Below are positions 50,783 to 59,777 of a stretch of 64,000 bases of DNA, in pieces. Source of the stretch: Flavobacteriales bacterium (GTDB lineage Bacteria; Bacteroidota; Bacteroidia; Flavobacteriales_F; PHOS-HE28); contig JADJDP010000003.1 in the NCBI GenBank assembly GCA_016702645.1, positions 124,001 through 188,000 on the forward strand, read 5' to 3'. The notes below the pieces were generated by a model that was not told where the DNA came from, did no database searches, and was given only the letters and a program-made list of their open reading frames with translations. The translations under genes and the position numbers were made by a program. Positions within the stretch are counted from its first letter, which is position 1, and each line of letters begins with the position of its first letter.

Positions 50783-51802
50783 TTACTTGATCTGTTGGTC
50801 CTCCAAGTTTTTTTGAAGGGCCGCAAAGTAAGCGGCTTTTTCCGGGTACTTCAATGCCAAGCGACGGTAGGTGTCAATGGCCTTGGGCAAGTTGCCCTGT
50901 TTCTCGTAGATCCGCGCCAGCGTTTCGGTGACCAGTCCAGCCGTATCGTCCAAGCTGCGTTTGCCTGCCACTTGGGGGGTGAAAAAGGCCGTGGTGGCCT
51001 TGGGTGCCGGGGTTTCCTGCCGAATGAAGCGGTCGATGAGTTCCGCAGGGGGCAATGCAGGGTCATCCACGGCGTGCGGGGTTAGCGGGGCCAACGATGG
51101 CACCGGCGCTAGTGACGAAGTTGGAGGGTTCGATTCGCTTTGAACTCCAACCTCCACCACCTCCAACCACTGGGTGAAGCGCATGCGGGCGTTGGGGGCA
51201 ATGTGGCTTGCCCTTGCTGGTAGCTCAGGCCCGCTCGCAGCAGCCGGAGCGTGAGCCCGGGTCTCTTCTTTCACCCGAGCATGCACCACTTCGACCGGCG
51301 GCATTTGCTCCAACAACGTGAGGTCGTATGCACCGGCCATGGCCGCCTCCAGGATCTGCTGATCGAGTTCCTCGGTAAGGACCCTCGGTGCCGCAGGTGG
51401 CGCTTCCTCCGGAACCAGAACATCGACCGGTGCTGCGGGAGCAAGCTCTTCCACGACCGGTTCCACAGGAGGAAGTATCTCCGCCTCGACGCGGATCGTC
51501 GTCGGTTTGGGAAGTTCCTCGGTCTTGGACGGTTCGGGTTTCACCACATGCAGGGTGGCAGGCCGCTGTTCCGCAAGGGTCGTCAGGTCATAGAGTGCGG
51601 CACGCGATGGCACATGGGCGCTGGTGGTGCGAAGTGTTTCATCGAAGAGCACATCGGCGCTCCGGCGTTCACCTGCTGTGCGAAGTATTTGCGCTCCACT
51701 GAACCATGGGTACTTCTCGGCAAGTGCCTTAAAGCCTGCGAGGTCCTCCCGGGCCACCCTCCCGGGTTCCTGCACCAGACGTGTCAGTCGCTCGCGTTCC
51801 AT
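50783..51802 (-). CDS. TPR-containing protein of the lptE-secG operon
   Basis: The 339-residue protein has an N-terminal helical region (ERLTRLVQEPGRVAREDLAGFKALAEKYPWF), a long Pro/Glu/Ala-rich central linker and a C-terminal TPR pair (LVTETLARIYEKQGNLPKAIDTYRRLALKYP). No signal peptide is present, so it is cytoplasmic. Homologues occupy the same place between lptE and secG in many Bacteroidota; the role is unknown. ATG 51802 lies 2 bp after the lptE stop and is preferred over a TTG at 51811. A hairpin sequence at 51120-51169 is translated within the linker (WLEVVEVGVQSES). Confidence 0.8.
   Translation of the reverse strand: MERERLTRLVQEPGRVAREDLAGFKALAEKYPWFSGAQILRTAGERRSADVLFDETLRTTSAHVPSRAALYDLTTLAEQRPATLHVVKPEPSKTEELPKPTTIRVEAEILPPVEPVVEELAPAAPVDVLVPEEAPPAAPRVLTEELDQQILEAAMAGAYDLTLLEQMPPVEVVHARVKEETRAHAPAAASGPELPARASHIAPNARMRFTQWLEVVEVGVQSESNPPTSSLAPVPSLAPLTPHAVDDPALPPAELIDRFIRQETPAPKATTAFFTPQVAGKRSLDDTAGLVTETLARIYEKQGNLPKAIDTYRRLALKYPEKAAYFAALQKNLEDQQIK
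51120..51169. repeat. Hairpin of the GTTGGAG type inside a coding sequence
   Basis: GTTGGAGGGTTC (51120-51131) pairs imperfectly with GAACTCCAAC (51142-51151), followed by further CTCCA-CC units to 51169. Base content and architecture match the intergenic long hairpins, but here it lies in the linker of the TPR protein and is read in frame. Confidence 0.5.
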
Positions 51803-51804
51803 CG

Positions 51805-52299
51805 TTACCAATTTCCCAAAGTGCGATCGAAGATATCCTGCGCCAGTTGCTTGCTGATCTCGGTCACCAATTGCTCCTCAACGGTGGTGAGGTCTTGAGC
51901 GCTGTTGTAGTCGGCGAAACGAGCCACGGTGAACTCCGTGTTCTTCTTCGGCTCCAAGGTGTTCAGATAGACCACGCTCACGGTTATGGTGAGGCGGTTG
52001 AGCGCGGCCGTTTCGTTCGCCTGGATGTTCACCGGTTGCACGTCGTAGCCACTGATGGAACCGCTGTACTGCACATCCCCGTTCTCCCTCGCCAGCTTCA
52101 GCGGGGTCTGCGCAAGCAGGAGGTCGCGCACGGTTTCCGTGAAGACCTGCGCGCTGTTGGGCGTTGCCAAGGGAGCGCGTGCCTGGAAGAGTTCCACGCT
52201 CATGGTCTTCGCGTTGCCGGGGTCGCCACCGGTGAAGGAATAGTTCACCCGACAGGATGCCGCGAGCACAACAACGAGCAGCAGCGCCAACTTCCTCAC
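51805..52299 (-). CDS. lptE: LPS-assembly lipoprotein LptE
   Basis: The 164-residue lipoprotein has lipobox LAASC (lipidated Cys16) and the LptE pattern YSFTGG...AKTMSVELFQ, SGYDVQPVNI, AALNRLTITVSVVY and EEQLVTEISKQLAQDIFDRTL. LptE plugs the LptD barrel that inserts lipopolysaccharide into the outer leaflet. The start is GTG 52299, overlapping the stop of the sigma-54 activator gene (GTGA). Position and sequence agree with the conserved Bacteroidota operon. Confidence 0.88.
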   Translation of the reverse strand: MRKLALLLVVVLAASCRVNYSFTGGDPGNAKTMSVELFQARAPLATPNSAQVFTETVRDLLLAQTPLKLARENGDVQYSGSISGYDVQPVNIQANETAALNRLTITVSVVYLNTLEPKKNTEFTVARFADYNSAQDLTTVEEQLVTEISKQLAQDIFDRTLGNW

Positions 52300-53507
52300 G
52301 GGATGCTGTATTCCTTGATCTTGCGGTAGAGCGTGCGCTCACTGATGCCGAGCTCCTTGGCCGCGCCCTTTCTCCGGTTGCGGTGTTTCACCAGTGCTTT
52401 CGCGATCAGTTCCTTTTCCTTTTCCTGGATGCTCAGTGTTTCCTCCACTTCGGTGTGTTCCACATCCTCGTGCATGGCCTGCGAGGCGGGTACGATGCTC
52501 ACCGTGCCTTGTGGTTGCTGGACGGTGGGCATCAATAGCTCATCGCGGTACACCGGGGCCATGGGCATCGACAGCGGTTGTCCACCGGCCAGCGCCTTCA
52601 CCTGCTCCTTCAACGCGTTCAGGTCGTTCTTCATATCGAAGAGGAACTTGAACACCAGCTCGCGTTCATTGATCCCCTCCAAACCTCCACCGCTCGCGGT
52701 GCCCGGAACAGGGACAAGCGCCGTGGTCTCGGCGGGCAAATAGGTGCGCAGGGTGGCGATGTCGATCTCGCGGGTACGTTCGATCACGCTCATTTGGTCC
52801 ACGATGTTCCGCAACTGGCGCACGTTGCCGGGCCAGCGATAGTTCATGAGCAATTGCTGGGCATCCTCGCGCAGGTTGATCGGCGGGGCTTTGTACTTGG
52901 ATGCGGCTTCCTGTGCGAAATAGCGGAAGAGCAGATGCACATCCTCGGGGCGTTCACGCAGGGCGGGCATGTGGATCGGCACGGTGTTCAGCCGGTAGTA
53001 GAGGTCCTCCCGGAAGGTCCCCTTCTGCACGGCCTGGAGCATGTTCACGTTGGTGGCGGCCACCACACGAACGCTCGTTTTCTGCGCGTTGCTACTGCCC
53101 ACACGAATGAATTCACCGGTCTCCAGCACGCGCAACAGGCGCACTTGGGTGGTCAAGGGCAGCTCTCCCACTTCGTCCAAGAAGAGGGTGCCATTGTTCG
53201 CTGTTTCGAAGTAGCCTTTGCGCGCCTCGTGCGCCCCGGTGAAAGAGCCTTTCTCGTGCCCGAAGAGCTCGCTGTCGATGGTGCCTTCGGGTATCGCGCC
53301 GCAATTCAACGCGCGGTAGGGGCCGTGCTTCCGGGCACTGTGATCGTGGATCACTTTGGCCATGATCTCCTTCCCACTTCCGCTTTCGCCTTGCACCAGC
53401 ACGCTCAGGTCCGTGGGAGCCACTTGCACGGCGATCTCGATGGCACGGTCAAGTAGCGGCGAACCGCCGATGATCTTGTAGCGCTGCTTGATCGGTTGGA
53501 CGTTCAT
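52296..53507 (-). CDS. Sigma-54-dependent transcriptional activator (AAA+ / Fis), no receiver domain
   Basis: The 403-residue protein starts almost directly with the AAA+ domain: Walker A GESGSGKE (40-47), the sigma-54-contact loop GSFTGA (87-92, Ser in place of Ala of GAFTGA), Walker B GTLFLDEVGEL, and REDLYYRLN. It ends with a Fis-type helix-turn-helix (GAAKELGISERTLYRKIKEY). No N-terminal sensory or receiver domain exists, so activity must be set by expression or partner binding. Its start overlaps the miaB stop (ATGA) and its stop overlaps the lptE start. Confidence 0.9.
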   Translation of the reverse strand: MNVQPIKQRYKIIGGSPLLDRAIEIAVQVAPTDLSVLVQGESGSGKEIMAKVIHDHSARKHGPYRALNCGAIPEGTIDSELFGHEKGSFTGAHEARKGYFETANNGTLFLDEVGELPLTTQVRLLRVLETGEFIRVGSSNAQKTSVRVVAATNVNMLQAVQKGTFREDLYYRLNTVPIHMPALRERPEDVHLLFRYFAQEAASKYKAPPINLREDAQQLLMNYRWPGNVRQLRNIVDQMSVIERTREIDIATLRTYLPAETTALVPVPGTASGGGLEGINERELVFKFLFDMKNDLNALKEQVKALAGGQPLSMPMAPVYRDELLMPTVQQPQGTVSIVPASQAMHEDVEHTEVEETLSIQEKEKELIAKALVKHRNRRKGAAKELGISERTLYRKIKEYSIP

Positions 53508-54937
53508 GCCACAACGGTGTTGTCACCCTGAGCCTGCCGAAGGGTGACTTTGCTAGTTGGTTCATGCTTCGGCAAGCTCAGCATGACAATTTCCAAAACC
53601 CTGCCGAGCAAACTGCCCGCTGTTGCGCTCATGATCCGGGTGCGCACGAGTGTGCCGGGCAGGAGTTCTTGCCCGTCGACGTGGCGAGGAACGATCACCA
53701 CGGCGTTCTGCGTACTGCGACCGTACATGTGTTCCGCGCTGCGTTTGCTCACGCCTTCGACCAGCACCTCGAGCACCGCGCCCACGTGTGTCGCCATCCG
53801 CTCTGCGCTCTTGCGCTTCTGTAGATCGATGATCTCCTGCAAACGACGGCTTTTCACGTCTTCGGGGACATCATCGGCGTATTTGCGCGCGGCCAGTGTC
53901 TTGGGTCGTTCGCTGTACTTGAACATGTAGGCCATGTCGTAGCCTACCTCTTCCATCAACGAAAGGGTCTGCTCATGATCTTCCTCGGTCTCGCCGCAGA
54001 ACCCGGAAATGAGATCCGTGCTGATGGCGCAATCCGGCATATGCTTGCGAATGCTGGCGATGCGCTCCAAGTACCACGCGCGATCATAACCACGGTTCAT
54101 GCGCATGAGCACTTCGCTGCTGCCGCTCTGCACCGGCAGGTGGATGTACTTGCAGATGTTCGGGTAGCGGGCCATCACCTCCAGGACCTTGTCGGTCATG
54201 TCCTTCGGATGGCTGGTGCTGTAGCGGATGCGGAGCAACGGGCAAGCCTCGGCCACCATGGCCAACAGGTCCGCGAAATCCACGCGTTGGGTAGCGCCAT
54301 CGTCCTTCGCCGACCACTTGTAGCTGTCCACGTTCTGGCCGAGCAAGGTCACTTCGCCATAGCCGCTCGCAACGAGCTGCTTGCACTCTTCGACGATGGT
54401 GTTCGGGTCGCGACTGCGCTCCCGGCCCCGCGTGAACGGTACGACACAGAAGGCGCACATGTTGTCGCATCCACGCATGATGGTGACGAAGGCCGTAACG
54501 CCATTGCTGTCCAAGCGCATGGGCTCGATCTCGCCGTAGGTCTCTTCACGACTTAGCAGCACGTTCACGGCTTTCTGGCCGGTGCCCACTTTGCTCAACA
54601 AGTCGGGCAGGGTGCGGTAGGCATCCGGACCGACGACCAGGTCCACCACTTTCTTCTTCTCCAATAGGTCTTCACGCATCCGCTCGGCCATGCATCCCAG
54701 CACGCCCACCTTCAAGCCCTTGTTGCGGGCCTTCAGGTTGTTCATCTCGTTGATCCGCTGGAGCACGGTGTATTCCGCCTTCTCGCGGATGCTGCACGTG
54801 TTCAGCAGAACCAGATCGGCCTCCTCAGCACTTTTCACCGGGGTATAGCCGTCCTTCACCAGGATGCTCGCGACGATCTCGCTGTCGCTGAAGTTCATCT
54901 GGCAGCCGTAGCTCTCTATGTAAACGCGCTTGGACAT
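53504..54937 (-). CDS. miaB: tRNA-2-methylthio-N6-isopentenyladenosine methylthiotransferase MiaB
   Basis: The 477-residue protein has the UPF0004 domain with cluster cysteines 12, 48 and 82, and the radical SAM motif C157-x3-C161-x2-C164 (RGCDNMCAFC). TRAM-like sequence follows (VLEVLVEGVSKRS). It adds the methylthio group to i6A37 of tRNAs reading U-initial codons. The last 26 residues (MLSLPKHEPTSKV, then TLRQAQGDNTVVA) are not MiaB sequence: they are a translated REP-like inverted repeat (53521-53588). The stop overlaps the sigma-54 activator start. A good promoter precedes it. Confidence 0.95.
   Translation of the reverse strand: MSKRVYIESYGCQMNFSDSEIVASILVKDGYTPVKSAEEADLVLLNTCSIREKAEYTVLQRINEMNNLKARNKGLKVGVLGCMAERMREDLLEKKKVVDLVVGPDAYRTLPDLLSKVGTGQKAVNVLLSREETYGEIEPMRLDSNGVTAFVTIMRGCDNMCAFCVVPFTRGRERSRDPNTIVEECKQLVASGYGEVTLLGQNVDSYKWSAKDDGATQRVDFADLLAMVAEACPLLRIRYSTSHPKDMTDKVLEVMARYPNICKYIHLPVQSGSSEVLMRMNRGYDRAWYLERIASIRKHMPDCAISTDLISGFCGETEEDHEQTLSLMEEVGYDMAYMFKYSERPKTLAARKYADDVPEDVKSRRLQEIIDLQKRKSAERMATHVGAVLEVLVEGVSKRSAEHMYGRSTQNAVVIVPRHVDGQELLPGTLVRTRIMSATAGSLLGRVLEIVMLSLPKHEPTSKVTLRQAQGDNTVVA
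53521..53588. repeat. REP-like inverted repeat at the 3' end of miaB
   Basis: Arms 53521-53546 (TGTCACCCTGAGCCTGCCGA...) and 53563-53588 (...GGCAAGCTCAGCATGACA) are about 26 bp and pair with a few mismatches around a 16-bp loop. The CTGAGC-N3-GCCGAAG core recurs at 23649-23668. The whole element is inside the miaB reading frame. Confidence 0.85.
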
Positions 54938-54955
54938 GCTCCTGAGGAGGGGGCG

Positions 54956-54986
54956 CAAAAGTAGCGGTGAAGCGGGGTACTGACAA
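54956..54986 (-). promoter_or_regulatory. Promoter of the miaB-secG operon
   Basis: TTG (54986-54984) and TACTTTTG (54963-54956) on the minus strand are separated by 20 bp, a full match to the Bacteroidota consensus, 18 bp upstream of the miaB ATG at 54937. Confidence 0.75.
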
Positions 54987-55048
54987 GGTGGCAGCGACGA
55001 TCAATGTTCCTCGGACGCAAGATTCAGAATCCGCCCGGGCAAGTCGAA

Positions 55049-55511
55049 CTATTTCGCCTGCTCCTCCTCCCGCAACAACTTCCCATCCGGCGTGAAGAAC
55101 AGCTCCGCCTTCTTCACTTCCGTTTCCACCTTCACCTTGTAGAGCTTGGGCTGCTCGGGCGTAGCATGTTCCTCCACATCGTCGATCTTCCAACTATCGT
55201 AATTTGTTCGCTTTCAAAGCGGTCGTCACCGCAGCAGGTAGTTCGCTCTTCGGGATGTTGTGTTCGGTACGCACCCATGCTCCGGCGGGCGTGTAGTACG
55301 CATCGTATTCCTCATCCTTCAGCTCGAATTCCGCCTTCCAATTCTTCGCGCCTTTCTTCCATTCCTTCACGGCCGCGCCGGGATAGGTATTGGTCAAATG
55401 TGTGAGAGCAGTAGGCGGGGCTTTCCCAGACGCTTTTTGGGCGACCGTGGAAGGCGTTAGTACTAGCAGCACGGAGAATGTGAGGAGTGCGCGCATGATC
55501 TGGTTGTTCAT
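55049..55511 (-). CDS. PepSY-like (PF11396-type) exported protein, apparent frameshift
   Basis: The restored product is about 153 residues. It has a signal peptide (RALLTFSVLLVLTPSTVAQ) and two PepSY-like repeats: HLTNTYPGAAVKEWKKGAKN with WKAEFELKDEEYDAYYTPAGAW, and the second with KYDSWKIDDVEEHA, YKVKVETEVKKAELFFTPDG. After ALKANK one extra base at 55201-55202 throws the frame into a stop at 55194; removing it restores the second repeat to TAG 55049-55051. Such small periplasmic proteins are common in Bacteroidota with unknown function. Starts at 55511 and 55496 are both possible. Confidence 0.75.
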
Positions 55512-55578
55512 GCAAGGTAGAACGCTGGAGCCCGCGCTTCAGACCGCTTCTTCAGAAGATGCGCTAGATTCAACCGCG

Positions 55579-56301
55579 ATGCTGAAGGCTCTGACATTGC
55601 TGTTGGTCTTGCGGATGATGACGGCATGCGCTCAGTTCGAATTGGGGCGGGTGGAGGTGCGTTCACGCAGTTCCCTCAGGGTGCGGGTTGGGAGCAGTGG
55701 TAGGCCGTACGTCAAGAACGATCATCCCGTGCTGCCCTCGTTCACCATTGCGTTCAGGGACCGGTCGAAGACCAAGGGCAATCTCTTCATGGAATTTACA
55801 TGGATGCGGCGGATGTTCTTTGCCCATCTGGACAATAGCGGACGAGGAGGCGGTACATGGACCGACTTGGACGTAAAACTGGACCACCTGTACTTGGCTT
55901 TCGGACCCGAATGGGGACAGGGGCGAAGCACTTTCCGGGTGGGGATGCAGTTCGGTGCAGTGCTAGGTGGCTCAGCTATTGGTACACAACAAGGATGGTC
56001 GATGCATCCGCAACCCGGCGGGAACCCGCAACGCGAGATCAGGGCAAATGCGGGGGATTACTTCGGCTGGGATCTTCACCTGCTGCTTGCCGTGCGCATA
56101 ACACGCCCGATCACGGATCGCTTGCTGATCTCCCTCGAGCCATGCCTCGCCCCGGCCATATCGCCGTTCTTCGACGACGGCAATACCATATCCAGCATCG
56201 ACTTCGGCATTCGGGTCAATATCCTTCGCACGTTCAAAGCCCGAGGCCTGTGGCCTAGAATACGTCCCGAGCCCATTGAGCGCACCGGAGGATCGCCCTG
56301 A
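55579..56301 (+). CDS. Putative outer-membrane beta-barrel protein
   Basis: The 240-residue protein has a signal peptide (MLKALTLLLVLRMMTACAQ; the Cys could make it a lipoprotein) and then amphipathic beta-strand alternation: NLFMEFTWMRRMFF, LYLAFGPEWGQGRSTFRVGMQFG, WDLHLLLAVRITRP, FGIRVNILRTF. It looks like a small outer-membrane barrel of unknown function. ATG 55579 is chosen because it begins the signal peptide. It converges on the msrB gene with no gap. Confidence 0.65.
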   Translation: MLKALTLLLVLRMMTACAQFELGRVEVRSRSSLRVRVGSSGRPYVKNDHPVLPSFTIAFRDRSKTKGNLFMEFTWMRRMFFAHLDNSGRGGGTWTDLDVKLDHLYLAFGPEWGQGRSTFRVGMQFGAVLGGSAIGTQQGWSMHPQPGGNPQREIRANAGDYFGWDLHLLLAVRITRPITDRLLISLEPCLAPAISPFFDDGNTISSIDFGIRVNILRTFKARGLWPRIRPEPIERTGGSP

Positions 56302-56853
56302 TCACTTCGTTCCGATGAACTCCAAGCTCACCGAGTTGATGCAATAGCGCTGCCCGGTGGGTTCGGGACCATCATCGAACACATGGCCCAGGTGTGCACC
56401 GCAGCGGCCGCAGGTGGTTTCGGTGCGCACCATCCCGAAGGCGCGGTCCTCGTGGTAGTGGATGGCATCCTTGCGCTCGGACTTGAAGAAGCTGGGCCAG
56501 CCGCAACTGCTCGCGAACTTGGCATCGGCTTGGAACAGCACATTGCCGCAAGCCGCGCACGCATACGTCCCAATGCCTTCGAAGTCCCAGTACTTGCCGG
56601 TGAAAGCGCGCTCGGTACCCTTCTCGAAAGCGATGTAGTAGAGGTCTTCGGGCAGCAGCTTTTTCCACTCGGATAATGGCACATCCAGCTTCGTCGTGTC
56701 CGTGTGCGAGTAGTAGGGATTGTTGTTGTGGTCGTACTGGCTGTTGCTGTCCATGGTGCTGTTCTTCGAGGCGGTCTGTCCGCTGGAATTGCCGCAGGCG
56801 GTGAGCATGACGGTAGAAGCCAGAAGCAGGGGGAGGAGGTTCATCGTTCGCAT
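56302..56853 (-). CDS. msrB: Lipoprotein-type peptide-methionine (R)-S-oxide reductase MsrB
   Basis: The 183-residue form starting at 56853 has a lipobox MLTAC (Cys20), a polar linker, and a full MsrB domain: LSEWKKLLPEDLYYIAFEKGTERAFTG, zinc ligands CAACG and CGRCGAHLGHVF, and the catalytic Cys in QRYCINSVSLEF. It reduces methionine-R-sulfoxide in exported proteins and is expected in the periplasm or on the outer membrane. Longer starts (56907, 56862) exist but would bury the signal peptide. It is monocistronic. Confidence 0.92.
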   Translation of the reverse strand: MRTMNLLPLLLASTVMLTACGNSSGQTASKNSTMDSNSQYDHNNNPYYSHTDTTKLDVPLSEWKKLLPEDLYYIAFEKGTERAFTGKYWDFEGIGTYACAACGNVLFQADAKFASSCGWPSFFKSERKDAIHYHEDRAFGMVRTETTCGRCGAHLGHVFDDGPEPTGQRYCINSVSLEFIGTK

Positions 56854-57094
56854 GCGTTCCATCCCGATCTGGTCGGGACCCGCTTGTCGCTCTTGGTCGC
56901 TGTTCATGACAAAGGTCTTTGGTAGAACCTACGATCGAGTGCTTCTGTTCGGATCGGGGGACATCGATGACCCTTGGTCGAAGTGTTGAAAATTTCCTTC
57001 CCCTTTAGGGGAAGTAGAAAAGCGGATGCCGAACGATGCACCGATCGACCTCTCATGCCCTTTTATTTGCCGCCCTGAAAAACTTCGGGTAAGC

Positions 57095-59653
57095 ATGGCC
57101 AAGAAGAAAGCGAGCGGTGATCTGGTGATCGTGGAGTCTCCAGCCAAGGCGAAGACCATTGAGAAATACCTGGGCGAAGGCTTCACGGTATTGAGCAGCT
57201 ATGGTCATGTGCGTGACCTTCCGGAACGCGACCTGAGCGTGGATGTGGAGAACGGCTTCGAGCCCACCTACATCATCCCCGATGACAAGAAGGACCGGCT
57301 GAAGCAGCTGCAGAAGGAGGCCGACAAGGCCGTGACGGTGTGGCTCGCAACTGACGAAGACCGCGAAGGGGAGGCCATCAGTTGGCACCTCAAGGAGGCG
57401 TTGGGCCTGGCGGACGACAAGGTGAAGCGCATCACCTTCAACGAGATCACGAAGCAGGCGGTGACCAAGGCGATGGAGCGGCCGCGTACCATCGACATCC
57501 ACCTCGTGGATGCGCAACAAGCGCGTCGTGTGCTTGATCGCTTGGTCGGCTACGAACTGAGCCCGATCCTCTGGCGCAAGGTGAAGCCGAGCCTGAGCGC
57601 CGGCCGTGTGCAGAGCGTGGCGGTGCGCTTGATCGTGGAACGTGAGCGCGAGATCCTGGGCTTCGACAGCAAGAGCGCGTTCCGGATCACCGCTATCCTG
57701 ACAACGAACGGTGGAACTTCGGTGAAAGCCGAACTGCCGGGTCGGTTCGCCACGGAGGCGGAAGCAAATGCTTTCCTCTCCGGTTGCATCGGTTCCAGCT
57801 ACGCGGTTAACGCCGTGGAGAAGAAGCCGGGTAAGCGATCACCCGCCGCCCCGTTCACCACAAGCACCTTGCAGCAGGAAGCATCGCGCAAGTTGGGTTA
57901 CGGCGTGGACCGCACCATGCGCATTGCGCAAGGGCTGTACGAGCAGGGACACATCACCTACATGCGTACCGATTCGGTGAACCTGAGCGAGCAGGCCATC
58001 GCCGCAGCTGCGGAACAGATCGGCGAACAGTACGGCGAGCGGTACAGCAAGCCGCGTCGCTTCACCACCAAGAGCAAAGGCGCGCAGGAAGCGCACGAAG
58101 CCATCCGTCCGGCGGACATGCGTGTGCGCAACGCAGGTGCTGATCGCGATGCGGAGCGTCTGTACGATCTCATCTGGAAACGCACGCTTGCAAGCCAGAT
58201 GGCCGAGGCCGAGTTGGAGAAAACGGTGGTGAACATCGCCGTCAGCGGAAGGCCCAACGAGCCCTTGGTCGCGCAGGGTGAGGTGATACTCTTCGATGGT
58301 TTCCTCAAGGTGTACATGGAAGGCAAGGACGACGAGGAAGGTGATGAACAGGAGGGCCTTCTGCCCGACATGAAGCAAGGCGATCGACTGGCATTGCAAG
58401 AGATGCTTGCGACGCAACGCTTCGATCGACCGTCGCCGCGCTACACGGAAGCGAGCTTGGTGAAGAAGCTCGAAGAACTCGGGATCGGACGTCCTTCCAC
58501 GTACGCACCCACGATCAGCACCGTGCAGAAGCGTGGTTATGTGGTGAAGGAGAACCGCGATGGCACGCCACGCGCATACCGCATCCTCACGCTCGCGAAC
58601 GACCACATCACCGAGGCTACGGCTTCAGAGAACACCGGTGCTGAAAAGCAGAAGCTCTTCCCGACGGACATCGGGATGGTGGTGAACGACTTCCTCGTGG
58701 AACACTTCCCGGTGATCGTGGACCTCAACTTCACAGCCAAGGTGGAGGAGGAGTTCGACGTGATCGCCGAAGGCAAGGAGAATTGGCGCGAGATGATCGC
58801 TCGTTTCTACAAACCGTTCCATGCCACCATTGGTACGGTGAAGGACACGGCGGAGCGTGCGACCGGTGCACGCTTGCTGGGTACCGATCCCGTCAGCGGG
58901 AAACCGGTGAATGCCCGCATTGGCCGCTTCGGCCCCATGATCCAGATAGGCAGCGTGGATGATGAGGACAAGCCCAAGTTCGCCAGCCTGCGCAAGGACC
59001 AGAGCATCCAGACGATCACGTTCCAGGAGGCCATGGACCTCTTCAAACTACCGCGGACCTTGGGCGAGCGGGATGGCGAGGTCTGTAGTGTTGGGATCGG
59101 TCGCTTCGGACCCTATGTGCGATTGGGTAGCACCTATGCAAGCCTGACACCGGAGGACGATCCATTGGAGATCGATCTCGCCAGGGCGGTCGAACTCATC
59201 GACCTCAAGAAGGTGGCGAACGCAACGCGCGATCTCGGTGAGTACAAAGGCGAAATGATGGTGGTCGGGCGGGGTCGTTTCGGCCCGTTCGTGAAGTACC
59301 AGAAGACGTACGCGAACATTCCCAAGGGCGAGGAACCAAGCGCTGTGACCTTCGAGCGTGGCGTGGAATTGATCGAAGCCAAACTCGCAGGTGCACGCCA
59401 GAACATCCTCAAAGAGTTCAGCGGATCGGCGATCCAGATCCTTGATGGTCGGTATGGTCCATACATCACTGATGGCAGCAAGAACGCAAACCTCCCGAAG
59501 GAGAAGCAGGCAGCTGACATGACCTTGGAGGAGGCGACCGCCTTGCTGGCCGCTGCGCCCGAGCGAAAGGGTGGTGCGAAAAAACGGGGAGCGCGCCGAG
59601 GGGTAGCACCCAAGAAGGCGACTCGCCGCAAGGTCGCTGCGAAGAAGTCATAG
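57095..59653 (+). CDS. topA: DNA topoisomerase I
   Basis: The 852-residue type IA topoisomerase has a TOPRIM domain (VIVESPAKAKTIEKYLGEG; acidic ATDEDREGEAISWH), the active-site Tyr289 in HITYMRTDSVNLS, and LSAGRVQSVAVRLIVERE. Its C-terminus has several GRFGPFVK-type repeats instead of zinc fingers, ending in a Lys/Arg-rich tail (KKRGARRGVAPKKATRRK). It relaxes negative supercoils. ATG 57095 begins the conserved MAKKKASGDLVIVESP; the longer frame is unlike the family. The ureohydrolase and T9SS genes follow on the same strand. Confidence 0.96.
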   Translation: MAKKKASGDLVIVESPAKAKTIEKYLGEGFTVLSSYGHVRDLPERDLSVDVENGFEPTYIIPDDKKDRLKQLQKEADKAVTVWLATDEDREGEAISWHLKEALGLADDKVKRITFNEITKQAVTKAMERPRTIDIHLVDAQQARRVLDRLVGYELSPILWRKVKPSLSAGRVQSVAVRLIVEREREILGFDSKSAFRITAILTTNGGTSVKAELPGRFATEAEANAFLSGCIGSSYAVNAVEKKPGKRSPAAPFTTSTLQQEASRKLGYGVDRTMRIAQGLYEQGHITYMRTDSVNLSEQAIAAAAEQIGEQYGERYSKPRRFTTKSKGAQEAHEAIRPADMRVRNAGADRDAERLYDLIWKRTLASQMAEAELEKTVVNIAVSGRPNEPLVAQGEVILFDGFLKVYMEGKDDEEGDEQEGLLPDMKQGDRLALQEMLATQRFDRPSPRYTEASLVKKLEELGIGRPSTYAPTISTVQKRGYVVKENRDGTPRAYRILTLANDHITEATASENTGAEKQKLFPTDIGMVVNDFLVEHFPVIVDLNFTAKVEEEFDVIAEGKENWREMIARFYKPFHATIGTVKDTAERATGARLLGTDPVSGKPVNARIGRFGPMIQIGSVDDEDKPKFASLRKDQSIQTITFQEAMDLFKLPRTLGERDGEVCSVGIGRFGPYVRLGSTYASLTPEDDPLEIDLARAVELIDLKKVANATRDLGEYKGEMMVVGRGRFGPFVKYQKTYANIPKGEEPSAVTFERGVELIEAKLAGARQNILKEFSGSAIQILDGRYGPYITDGSKNANLPKEKQAADMTLEEATALLAAAPERKGGAKKRGARRGVAPKKATRRKVAAKKS

Positions 59654-59777
59654 CGCCTATTGCCAACAGGCGACTGTGGGCATAAGCCGTGATCCGGTCG
59701 AAGCGGGGCCCAAGTGGGTCGGCGAACTTCGCCCGGACCGAATTTCCTCGTTTCACTGACCGGCTGGTCGGTGATCA

